Made by a program: the position numbers and the translations under genes. Below, piece by piece: positions 49,414 to 57,633 of a stretch of 64,000 nt of DNA. Below the pieces are notes generated by a model, which did not search any database, was not told the origin of the DNA, and worked only from the letters and a program-made list of their open reading frames with translations. The stretch comes from Prevotella sp. (GTDB lineage: Bacteria; Bacteroidota; Bacteroidia; Bacteroidales; Bacteroidaceae). The stretch lies in contig JAFTQG010000016.1 in the NCBI GenBank assembly GCA_017462915.1, forward strand, positions 19,202 through 83,201, written 5' to 3'. Position 1 is the first letter of the stretch. Each line of letters begins with the position of its first letter.

Positions 49414-52400
49414 CTATTTCACTACGACCTTCCTTCCGTTGCTGATGTATATGCCCTTGACAGGCTTCTTCACACGGATACCTTGTATCGTATAGACAGC
49501 ATCGTCGCCGACGGCATTGCCTGTACCGCGGATTTCGTCTATCCCTGTGGAAGCGTTAGGGAAGTTGAGCATAGGAGCACCGTTCTCCACTTTCCACATG
49601 CAAGCGTCTGGGATGTTGATGGCTTCGGCATTGAGCGCGGCTACAGTGGCCTCTACCTCTTCTGCGGAGACAGCCTTGCAGTTTGTTACAGTACCTCCGG
49701 AACTGTTGCCCACATTGATGGCCTCGAGCGGTGTGGCGAAGTAGCGTACCTTGCAGGTGTCTGCCCAGTAGCAGTTCCTTGCCTCGGCAGGAGTGTTCCA
49801 ACCGAGTTCAGGAGACATTGCACCACAGTATTTCAGGCTGGGGACGCTCCAGAAGCGTGGACCGGTCCATCCGCCGTAGTAGCAGTTGTTTATCATGGAA
49901 TTGTTCAGCATCTTGCCTGTGAGGCCGCCCAAGTTGTTCTTTCCCCATATCCATGCGTCAGATGCGCTGTTGAGTATGCGACAGTTGTCGGCGTTGGCTA
50001 TCAGTCCGGCGCTGTATGAGCCTCCGTCGAAGATGATACCGCTGGTGTAGCAGTTGAGTACAGTAGTGCCTATGGCGCGTCCCACGAGAAGGGAAGCATT
50101 GGAATTTCCTGCCACATAGCTGTCTTTCACTATGAGATTCTTGATTACAGCGCCGTCTGTCTCGTTGAAGATGGCGGCGATTCCTGATGCAGTATTCTTT
50201 ACCATGCCTATGATGGCATGACCGTCACCGTCATATACTCCAGAAAATTTCTGGTAGTCATCGTCGTTGTTCTTCTTGCCGATTCCGGAGAATGTCCTGC
50301 TGCCTGACTTTAATGTGTATGTCTCAGGGTCTACATCAAGGTTCTCTTCCTTGAATCCTGGGACATTTGTCAGTCCAGGCTGCTCTGCCAGTGTGTGGCG
50401 TATCCATTTAATGCCGGCAAAGGTATTCTCGGAGAGTACGATATCCTTTGTCTGCTTGAAATACCTGCCTTTGCTGTACTTTCCACCGAAATAAGCCTCC
50501 ACATGCGCCTTGTTCTCGACGTTTACGGCGAGTCTCATGAGCTGTTCAGGTGTCTCTATGAGATAAGGGTCGTCCTTCGTTCCACTGCCTCCGGCATACT
50601 CTTGTGCAGCATAGTGCTCCCACTGGTTTGCGGCATAGTTGGTCGCCGCGGCATCAATGTTGGCGGAGCTCTCCTCCGTTATCGGATCATCTCCAGGGAA
50701 TACGCCGTCGTCTTCAACGCCTTCCTGCGGTGTGTCGTCCTTGTCGCTGTATGTCTTGCCGGCCTCCGCCTCGAGGCTGAGCGAACCGTTTACAGACATC
50801 GAGCGCAACGTATAGACATCACCTTCGCTGTATGTGGCGTCGTTGTATGAGTTTGTCGTGGCGAGAGCGAGGAAGCGTCCGTTCTTATAGACGAGATAAC
50901 CCTTGGCGGCGTCTATCTTTGTCCATTCCAGTGCTCCTGCGTTGTTGGTGAACTTGGCAGGGCGGAGCGGTGAAGCCACCATCGGTTTCGGTGCGAATAC
51001 GCCGTTGCAGTGTACGCTCTGCTCTGCTCCCTTGGCATAGACATACTCTGTGTTGAAGAGTTTGTTTATGAGTGCAGAGGTCATTATCTGCGGGTTATGG
51101 CTCTCGTCCTGTGTGATGCTCCAGCTCACACGCTTGGAGAGGTCGAGCTTGTTGCCGTCGAGATCCATGGAGCCGTACTCGCCGAGGTAACGTGTCGCGC
51201 CGGCGGACATCTCCACGAAGCCCACGTCGCTGATATGGTTGCCCATGCGGCAGTTGATGAAGTATGCGGCAGAAGACTGCTTGCCCCAGTTGCGTCCGAG
51301 ATGTGACGACTTGGAGGCGATGCTGTTGTCGGCAGTCAGCGTACAGTTGCGCAGGAAGAGTCCAAGACCCCATACGTTGCTGTAGCCTGTCGCCTCGCTG
51401 GTGATGTCGCGTCCTACAGAGGCGAAATGGTTGCCCGGAGCGACGATGTATCCTGCCCTGTTCACCTGCTTTATCTCACAGGAGTCAAGGAATGCTATAC
51501 CGCTGTCGAAGATATAGTCCACTGTTCCCTCTACATAGCACTTGTAGAGATATGAGCGGCTGCTGTCGTCGAAGCGCAGACCGTCCTGATTGGCTTTTAT
51601 GGCGACGTTCTTCAGCGTCATGCGGTCACCACGGTTTGTCAGCGCCTCTGCCTGTCCTGCATCAGGACCTGCAGAGTTAACCACGGTGAAGTTCTCGCCG
51701 TAGAAGTCCATGCCCTCTACATACATTGTTGTTGTAACCTTCTCGTCATCGACCTCCTTGTGTGACTTGGCGCGTGTGATGACAACGCCGTCACGGCTCT
51801 CACCGAGTATTGTTATTACCGATGTTGCAGGGATTGTCACCTGCTCGTTGTATGTGCCGTTCTTTATGAAGATGAAGTTGCGTGCGCCGTCCTTTGAGCA
51901 AGCGTCCACGGCAGCCTGTACGGTGGTGAAATCGCCTGTGCCGTCAACTGCTACAATCTTCATGTATGAGCCTGGAGTGGTGAATGTGCCTGTAATATCC
52001 TCGCCCATGAGCGATGCAAGATATTTCTCCAGAGCCGTGTAGCCCTCGCCGTTGATATAGTTTCCGTCAGCGGCATTGTTCTTGTCGAAGCCGTTGGCGT
52101 CCTCCCATGCGTCAGGCATGCCGTCGCCGTCGGTGTCCCATGCCTCAGGACGACTATCCTTTTTCTCGCCTGGGTAATAGTATGAGCCGTTGGCGTTCTT
52201 CTCCATCTCCGCGTCAAGAGGGTCATCGATGATGCCGTAGATTCCTCCGTCGCCAAAGGTTCCTCCGTATGTGGAAGTGCCGTCGGTAGCCTCCTTTACA
52301 AGGCGCAGTTCTATGCCGTCACGTGTGATACAGCCAGCCTTTGCCAGTACATCCTTGTAGGCTTCCTCGGCTGTCTGCATCTTGTCCTTCATGGTATACT

Positions 52401-53544
52401 TGGAGATGTCGAAGCGGTAGCCGGGATAGAATGTCTCAGGCACAAGCCAGTTATCCATGAGTTTGATTAGATTAGGATTCTCGTTTACGACACCATTCTT
52501 GTTATTTTTAGTAATGCCGGCGTGTCCTTCCATATAGTTTCCGCTGAGATGCCACTCCGAAACCATCGTGGCATGCGATGGAATCATGAACTTATATTTT
52601 ATAGGGCTTGACATTGTATGTTTGGTAGCAGGCCCCGGCTTGTAGTAGTTGTTGCAGTAGTTCACCTGATGGCCGCTATACAGACCGTTCTGGTCGTTCT
52701 CACCGCCGTATACGGCTCCCTGGCTTCCCCAGTTGCAGATGACGTTGTTTAGGAACTCGTTGTAGACAACGACATCGCCGGCACTCTTGCGTGCACCCTG
52801 GATGCGTGGCGAGCGGCTGTTGTTGTGGATGAGCATGTTGTGGTGGAATGTGCTCTGTGCACCTCCCCACTGGCAACCGAAGGAGCGCGGCTTGCCTTTA
52901 TGGTGTCCGGCGTCGTAGAGTCCTTCGTGCAGTATGCAGTACTGGTAGGTCTGGAGGTGTGATGTCTGGTTGTTGACAATCTCCTCGGCACTCCATCCGA
53001 AGGTACAATGGTCGAAGATGACATTCTCCGCATTCTCCGCGCAGAGAGCCTGATCAAGAGTTCCCTGTACATTGTTTACGAGATCGGAGCCGTCAAAGCC
53101 CTTGGAACTCGTGCGGAATCGCATGTTGCGCACGACGACATTCTTGGCTCCATTGATGCTGAACATGCGCGGATATACTGTTATTCCCTCGCCAGGAGCT
53201 GTCTGTCCGGCAATGGTGATGCCTGTAGAGCGTGTGATGCGCAGCACGTCTTTCAGGATAATCCAGCCCGAGACGTTGAAGACGACAGTCACAGGTTCGT
53301 TGGGATACTGCTTTACAGCCCAGCGGAGAGAGCCCACCGGCGGATTGACAGCATCGTCCTCAAGTGTAGTGACTGTCACGACGCGTCCTCCGCGTCCACC
53401 CGTGGCATACTTTCCGAAGCCCTCGGCAGTAGGAAAGGCCGGTGTCTGCTGCCATGCCTTGGGGAGGTCAAACGACTGCGCCTGTGCAAGGCCTGCCCAT
53501 ATGCAAAGCATGAGAGCGAGTGACAATAGTCTTTTTCTGTTCAT
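49414..53544 (-). CDS. Secreted pectate lyase-pectinesterase fusion with sorting-type tail
   Basis: This 1376-residue protein has a signal peptide (MNRKRLLSLALMLCIWAGLAQA). A PL1-like pectate lyase domain (about 30-440) includes GFGKYATGGRGGRVVTVTTL, SGWIILKDVLRITRSTGITI and NVIFDHCTFGWSAEE. A calcium-type TDGDGMPDAWEDANGFD motif follows near 470. A CE8 pectinesterase domain (about 525-830) has VAVDGTGDFTTVQAAVDAC, GQAEALTNRGDRM, NQDGLRFDD (usually QDTL), TVDYIFDSG (usually VDFIFG) and SSHLGRNWGKQ. A beta-rich region (about 990-1320) with short parallel-helix repeats comes next, then a tail QGIRVKKPVKGIYISNGRKVVVK like type IX sorting tails. It would cut and demethylate pectin outside the cell. 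Confidence 0.9.
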   Translation of the reverse strand: MNRKRLLSLALMLCIWAGLAQAQSFDLPKAWQQTPAFPTAEGFGKYATGGRGGRVVTVTTLEDDAVNPPVGSLRWAVKQYPNEPVTVVFNVSGWIILKDVLRITRSTGITIAGQTAPGEGITVYPRMFSINGAKNVVVRNMRFRTSSKGFDGSDLVNNVQGTLDQALCAENAENVIFDHCTFGWSAEEIVNNQTSHLQTYQYCILHEGLYDAGHHKGKPRSFGCQWGGAQSTFHHNMLIHNNSRSPRIQGARKSAGDVVVYNEFLNNVICNWGSQGAVYGGENDQNGLYSGHQVNYCNNYYKPGPATKHTMSSPIKYKFMIPSHATMVSEWHLSGNYMEGHAGITKNNKNGVVNENPNLIKLMDNWLVPETFYPGYRFDISKYTMKDKMQTAEEAYKDVLAKAGCITRDGIELRLVKEATDGTSTYGGTFGDGGIYGIIDDPLDAEMEKNANGSYYYPGEKKDSRPEAWDTDGDGMPDAWEDANGFDKNNAADGNYINGEGYTALEKYLASLMGEDITGTFTTPGSYMKIVAVDGTGDFTTVQAAVDACSKDGARNFIFIKNGTYNEQVTIPATSVITILGESRDGVVITRAKSHKEVDDEKVTTTMYVEGMDFYGENFTVVNSAGPDAGQAEALTNRGDRMTLKNVAIKANQDGLRFDDSSRSYLYKCYVEGTVDYIFDSGIAFLDSCEIKQVNRAGYIVAPGNHFASVGRDITSEATGYSNVWGLGLFLRNCTLTADNSIASKSSHLGRNWGKQSSAAYFINCRMGNHISDVGFVEMSAGATRYLGEYGSMDLDGNKLDLSKRVSWSITQDESHNPQIMTSALINKLFNTEYVYAKGAEQSVHCNGVFAPKPMVASPLRPAKFTNNAGALEWTKIDAAKGYLVYKNGRFLALATTNSYNDATYSEGDVYTLRSMSVNGSLSLEAEAGKTYSDKDDTPQEGVEDDGVFPGDDPITEESSANIDAAATNYAANQWEHYAAQEYAGGSGTKDDPYLIETPEQLMRLAVNVENKAHVEAYFGGKYSKGRYFKQTKDIVLSENTFAGIKWIRHTLAEQPGLTNVPGFKEENLDVDPETYTLKSGSRTFSGIGKKNNDDDYQKFSGVYDGDGHAIIGMVKNTASGIAAIFNETDGAVIKNLIVKDSYVAGNSNASLLVGRAIGTTVLNCYTSGIIFDGGSYSAGLIANADNCRILNSASDAWIWGKNNLGGLTGKMLNNSMINNCYYGGWTGPRFWSVPSLKYCGAMSPELGWNTPAEARNCYWADTCKVRYFATPLEAINVGNSSGGTVTNCKAVSAEEVEATVAALNAEAINIPDACMWKVENGAPMLNFPNASTGIDEIRGTGNAVGDDAVYTIQGIRVKKPVKGIYISNGRKVVVK

Positions 53545-53786
53545 TTTGTCAGGTTTTAGTGTTAGTGATAATTATATAGTACCAAATGGTCTTTCATTAA
53601 GCCAGTTGGGTTATATGAAGCCTGTTTTAAGCCTGCCTTTTATGGTAAGACTCTGATTTTCCATGCCATAGCAGAAATCCCTATATCGACGTACCCGATA
53701 TACCATGTCTGGTTTTGACAGGCAGAGCCGCAAGTCATTGTAGACTACTATAGCACAGATGGATTCAAAATAATATTTTGATAGGG

Positions 53787-53794
53787 CAAATTTA
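53787..53794 (-). promoter_or_regulatory. -7 element of the pectinase gene
   Basis: TAAATTTG on the minus strand fits TAnnTTTG; the -33 region is AT-rich without TTTG. The leader would be about 235 nt. No gene is supported between 53545 and 53934. Confidence 0.5.
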
Positions 53795-53934
53795 TAAAAA
53801 TTATGATATAAAATAGTGTACCAAGACACTTATTTAACGTTATTTATGTTATAAATGCCTTGTTGCGGAAATAAGTGTAAATGTAATTACGGTTTTTACA
53901 AATCTCAGTTGTGGGAGCAAGAACTCCCTGCATT

Positions 53935-55542
53935 TTACTTGCTCATTTCCAGCCATTCATCTATCGTGCCGCTCTTTGACGAGAAGTTGACCCCTATACA
54001 ATGGATACGGCGGGAATCGGAAACATAAGGAAGAACATAGCCCTTCTCTTCTATCTGACGCAAAGCGTTATCAGCAGAGCCGTCAAGTTTGAATTCAAAG
54101 ATATACACATCGTTGGCTGTCTCTACAATACAGTCGGCACGTCCTTTGCTGTTCTGCTTCTCTGTATATACAGTGTAACAGCTTATCATACGCATGATGA
54201 GGTATATTGTGTAGTGGAAATAGCGTTCACGCTCTGCTTCACTGTCTTTGCGGCGCATGGTGTAAGGTATGTCTGCAAGGAAGGATGTAAACAGGTCACG
54301 CATAGCGTCTGTATCACCGTCTCTCATAGCCATCACGACATTGATGACCCAGCTGTCAGTGCCAGTCCTTTTCTTGAAATAGTTTGCTGCCACCAAAGAG
54401 ACAAATCCGCTTTTCACCTCATCGTTGGGGAAATCGAGCTTATAGGCATTGACGTCTGGGGCATAGTCCTTAACTGTGAGATAACCGCTTTGATATATCA
54501 TCGGCAACGGCATCTCGACATCTGCCTTATAGTCGATGAATTCTTTCTCCTGATAATATCGGCCTGTGAAATCATTGAGATTTTCCTGCGTATGATTGAG
54601 CAAGCGGATAAGATATGACGGTGTGCCAGTCTTGAACCAGTAGTCGTCGATTTTCATGGCATCAAGCGCATTGAGCACGCTGAAAGGATTGTAGATGTCT
54701 TTCATCTCTTCTGAGAAATGATAGCCGTCATAACGCTTTTTAAGCATAGCCTTCATATCCTCTTCTGTACATCTGTACTTTACCGCCATCTCGGCAATGC
54801 GTGCACGGAAAACACTGTGAAGCTCTTCTTCTGTGATACCACATAGAGATTCGTACCGGGCATCCATACTTATATCCTTAGGCTGATTGAAACCACTGAA
54901 CACGCTGACCTGTGAGAATTTGGTGACACCGGTCAGCAATACAAACCGCAGATCCTGGTCTGCAGCCTTGAAGACCGAGTAGAAGCCTTTTAACAGGTCA
55001 CGGTGTATATCCTCCAATCGTTGTGGAATATTATCGGATGTCAAAACTGAATCATTTCCCATTATACCTGTATCAAGGACATCAAGTATGGGCTTGTCAT
55101 ATTCGTCTATAAGGACCACGGCACGGCGTCCTGTCTTTTCGTGTGCTCTCCTCAGCACATAGCGGAAGCGTGCACCTATAGTCGTCTGCAAAGGATCACG
55201 CCCGTACTCCTGTTCCCATGCCGCTACAGTTCCTTCTATCATTTCTTCAAGAACTCCAGGCTTGGTGAAATTCTCACCGTTGAAATCTATATGAAAGACA
55301 GGATGCTCTGCCCATTCTTTCTCAAGACCGTAGACAGCAAGCCCGCGGAACAGTTCACTATTACCCAGAAAATAATATTTCAGTGTAGAGACAAGCAGAC
55401 TTTTCCCGAATCGCCGTGGACGACTGAGGAAATATGTTTTGCCGTTTGTGACCAAGTCGTATATCAGTTTGGTCTTGTCTATATAGACATAACCGTCTTC
55501 AATGATGCTTTTGAAATCCTGTATTCCTATGGGGTATTTCAT
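53935..55542 (-). CDS. AAA-ATPase-like protein with C-terminal PD-(D/E)XK nuclease domain (DUF1703)
   Basis: The start at 55542 gives MKYPIGIQDFKSIIEDGYVYIDKT, the usual start of this family; a longer frame to 55635 would overlap the promoter. The 535-residue protein has an N-terminal AAA domain (FLSRPRRFGKSLLVSTLKYYF, with Walker A-like RRFGKS; VVLIDEYDKPI as Walker B) and LTGVTKFSQVSVFSGFNQP. The C-terminal nuclease-like domain has GRADCIVETANDVYIFEFKLDGSADNAL (D...E-x-K). The family is much expanded in Bacteroidales with unknown function. The gene is AT-rich and lies beside a toxin-antitoxin pair. Confidence 0.9.
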   Translation of the reverse strand: MKYPIGIQDFKSIIEDGYVYIDKTKLIYDLVTNGKTYFLSRPRRFGKSLLVSTLKYYFLGNSELFRGLAVYGLEKEWAEHPVFHIDFNGENFTKPGVLEEMIEGTVAAWEQEYGRDPLQTTIGARFRYVLRRAHEKTGRRAVVLIDEYDKPILDVLDTGIMGNDSVLTSDNIPQRLEDIHRDLLKGFYSVFKAADQDLRFVLLTGVTKFSQVSVFSGFNQPKDISMDARYESLCGITEEELHSVFRARIAEMAVKYRCTEEDMKAMLKKRYDGYHFSEEMKDIYNPFSVLNALDAMKIDDYWFKTGTPSYLIRLLNHTQENLNDFTGRYYQEKEFIDYKADVEMPLPMIYQSGYLTVKDYAPDVNAYKLDFPNDEVKSGFVSLVAANYFKKRTGTDSWVINVVMAMRDGDTDAMRDLFTSFLADIPYTMRRKDSEAERERYFHYTIYLIMRMISCYTVYTEKQNSKGRADCIVETANDVYIFEFKLDGSADNALRQIEEKGYVLPYVSDSRRIHCIGVNFSSKSGTIDEWLEMSK

Positions 55543-55632
55543 GCCGTATGGAGTTTGTTGCTTTTGTAAAGATAATGCAAACCGAGCGCAATCAAGCTCG
55601 CTTGGAATTACTGAGGTGCAGCTTATCTTATG

Positions 55633-55664
55633 CAAAGATAATGATAATTATTCTTTCTGTCAAG
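55633..55664 (-). promoter_or_regulatory. Promoter of the AAA/nuclease gene
   Basis: On the minus strand CTTG (55664-55661), a 20-nt spacer and TATCTTTG (55640-55633) fit the Bacteroidota promoter and lie between higA and the gene start at 55542. Confidence 0.65.
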
Positions 55665-55714
55665 AAATATTTGGGAAAAGTGACTACAAATACACATCAA
55701 AATGTACATTGGGG

Positions 55715-56077
55715 TCAAAGCATAAGCATCGCTGACGGCTGTATCTTCAATAAATGGCATATACGGCCGGCAGTCATGAGATTTGGCTCTGACTTCCCGG
55801 AGACGAAATCGTTGATGCGTGTCGTACTTAGGCCGAGCTCCTTTGCCAGTTGCTTTTGTGTCATCTTGTTTTCACGAAGACCATCGGCAATAAGTTCTGC
55901 GACCGTCGGTTTCTCTATAGGGAAATGTTCCTTCTCATATTCTATGACAATGTCAGACATCATCATAAGTTCCACAGCCTTAGGGGAATCCAATGGCGTG
56001 CTGTCGTCAACTACAGGAAGCAGTTCCTCTACTCTTGCCTGTGCCAGTCTATATTGCTCTTCTGTTATCTTTCTCAT
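55715..56077 (-). CDS. higA: HigA-like antitoxin (XRE-type HTH)
   Basis: This 120-residue protein has an acidic helical N-terminal half (about 1-60) and a C-terminal XRE helix-turn-helix: KMTQKQLAKELGLSTTRINDFVSGKSEPNLMTAGRIC (about 71-107). It should bind and neutralise the HigB-like toxin encoded 12 bp upstream and repress their shared promoter. Toxin-before-antitoxin order is the usual higBA layout. The pair may stabilise this AT-rich stretch. Confidence 0.85.
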   Translation of the reverse strand: MRKITEEQYRLAQARVEELLPVVDDSTPLDSPKAVELMMMSDIVIEYEKEHFPIEKPTVAELIADGLRENKMTQKQLAKELGLSTTRINDFVSGKSEPNLMTAGRICHLLKIQPSAMLML

Positions 56078-56089
56078 AATGATGTCGAA

Positions 56090-56389
56090 TTATATTGTTG
56101 AAGCATCTATCTTGTCATATTCCTGATGGGTTCCAACAAAACGGACGAATATAAATCCCATGACGAATTTTATCACGACGATTAAACGGTATTTGTTTCC
56201 ACCGATATTAAATACATAATGTTGGTTTCCCACAAAATCAACGGAGCCGAAATCTTGTCGCACTTCTGCGAAGTTATGCCATTCTGCGTTTTCTGCTGTC
56301 TGATACCATCGTTCTAAAGGTATCTTCGCTTCCTCATTGCCCGGCTGTTCATAGAACTCTCTGAGCTTTCTGTGTGATACGACTATCAT
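56090..56389 (-). CDS. higB: HigB-family toxin
   Basis: This 99-residue protein belongs to the HigB toxin group (mRNA interferase fold). Conserved features are SHRKLREFYEQPGNEEAKIPLERWYQ, W-x-x-F-A-E-V as EWHNFAEVRQDFGSVDFVG, YVFNIGGNKYRLIVVIKF and FVRFVGTHQEYDKID. It would cleave mRNA at ribosomes during stress when HigA is degraded. It is followed by higA after 12 bp, and its promoter lies 17 bp upstream. Confidence 0.88.
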   Translation of the reverse strand: MIVVSHRKLREFYEQPGNEEAKIPLERWYQTAENAEWHNFAEVRQDFGSVDFVGNQHYVFNIGGNKYRLIVVIKFVMGFIFVRFVGTHQEYDKIDASTI

Positions 56390-56405
56390 TGCTTATTATT
56401 TTATG

Positions 56406-56436
56406 CAAAACTAACAAATAAGTTCTGCATTACAAA
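56406..56436 (-). promoter_or_regulatory. Promoter of higBA
   Basis: TTTG (56436-56433), an exact 19-nt spacer and TAGTTTTG (56413-56406) on the minus strand match the Bacteroidota consensus; the leader to the higB ATG is only about 10 nt. HigA probably binds here (inference). Confidence 0.8.
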
Positions 56437-56565
56437 ATTATTGTTTAGTAAAATCCCACATTTGAGAATATTTAACAAAAACATCCGCGTTATCTGCACA
56501 ATCTGCGTGCTGTAAACATTATCACGCAGATGACGCAGATTTTAAACCATCAGGATACAAAAGAA

Positions 56566-56596
56566 ACATGGGGAAACCGTGACGGCTTCCCCATGT
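56566..56596 (-). terminator. Terminator after the secreted 279-residue protein
   Basis: ACATGGGGAA pairs with TTCCCCATGT, with CCG/CGG inside, and on the minus strand is followed by TTCTTTTG. It lies 46 bp downstream of the stop at 56643. Confidence 0.75.
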
Positions 56597-56642
56597 CGTT
56601 ATATATAGGCGTAATAGCCGTTTCTATATGAGAACAGGCAAA

Positions 56643-57482
56643 TTACTTAACGCGCTGACCTGCGATGTTGAAGTCGCCGATCATGATCTGACCGTTCTTG
56701 AAGACCTTCTTAGGAGCAACCTTTGTTGCCTCTACAGCCTCTACATTCTCGATGCCTGTGCCTTGTCCAGGAACGAACTTGATTTGATGCAGTGTAAGGT
56801 TCTTGTTTGCACCACCAACGAGGAGGTATGTACGATCTGCCTTTACAGCACCTTCTACGTATGCAGGAGCACCCTTTACTGTTACGTTTCCGTCTTTGTC
56901 GAGTTCTACACCGTCATTACGGAAATTGTTGTAAGAAACGAAAGAGCTCGGCTTGCCTGCGAGAATTTCGTCTATAGATGACACGTCTATGATACCTATA
57001 GAACGAGAGTTGTCGCCAGCGTAAACACCGAAGCCAAGAATGCCGTCAACCTTAGGAGTAACGGCGAAGATACCGTGATTGCCAGTCTTCAGTACAGACA
57101 TGTCATCCTCAAGATTCTCCGGCTCGTTGCCTTTCCAGTTATTCTGTGCGTAAGAAGAACCAACGTTCATGTAGCCGTTGTAGTTAGGGAAGTCCTTCTG
57201 CATGTCAGAGCATTTACCTCCTGAGAAGTAGACAGGAGTCTTGTCCACAGCTGCTGTCATTGTAAACTTGTCATTGTCGATGACTGTATAGCCTGCAGGG
57301 AGAGCCACGCCAATATCCCATGCATCTTTTACCCACTGGGCGTCGAAATTGGCTTTTACTTCGTCAAGAGTTGTAGTCACAGCATAAGTGTTTGGTTCAA
57401 CCTCTGAGTAGAGTTGGAACGTCTGTGCATGGACACCGATAGCCATCAGTGCAGATGCAACGAGAGTAAAGATCTTTTTCAT
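56643..57482 (-). CDS. Secreted protein with sorting-type tail, function unknown
   Basis: This 279-residue protein has a signal peptide (MKKIFTLVASALMAIGVHA, cleavage before QTFQ) and is mostly beta-rich: TYAVTTTLDEVKANFDAQW, TPVYFSGGKCSDMQKDFPNYNGYMNV and RTYLLVGGANKNLTLHQIKFVPGQG. The end (VFKNGQIMIGDFNIAGQRVK) is the short tail common on exported Prevotella-type proteins and linked to type IX secretion. I do not recognise a catalytic domain. It follows the SusD gene by 151 bp on the same strand, so it may be the third, glycan-related surface protein of that locus. Confidence 0.7.
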   Translation of the reverse strand: MKKIFTLVASALMAIGVHAQTFQLYSEVEPNTYAVTTTLDEVKANFDAQWVKDAWDIGVALPAGYTVIDNDKFTMTAAVDKTPVYFSGGKCSDMQKDFPNYNGYMNVGSSYAQNNWKGNEPENLEDDMSVLKTGNHGIFAVTPKVDGILGFGVYAGDNSRSIGIIDVSSIDEILAGKPSSFVSYNNFRNDGVELDKDGNVTVKGAPAYVEGAVKADRTYLLVGGANKNLTLHQIKFVPGQGTGIENVEAVEATKVAPKKVFKNGQIMIGDFNIAGQRVK

Positions 57483-57633
57483 AATTCTTTTACTTTTTGT
57501 TAGTTAATAAATAATTGAATAAATATAAATAACGTGTTATACGTATTTCTTTATTTGCCTATGGAGATGCTGTCCTGTATGGGGCTGCACTCCAAAGGCT
57601 TTTGTTTTGTGCGGTATCAGATGCCGTATGTCA

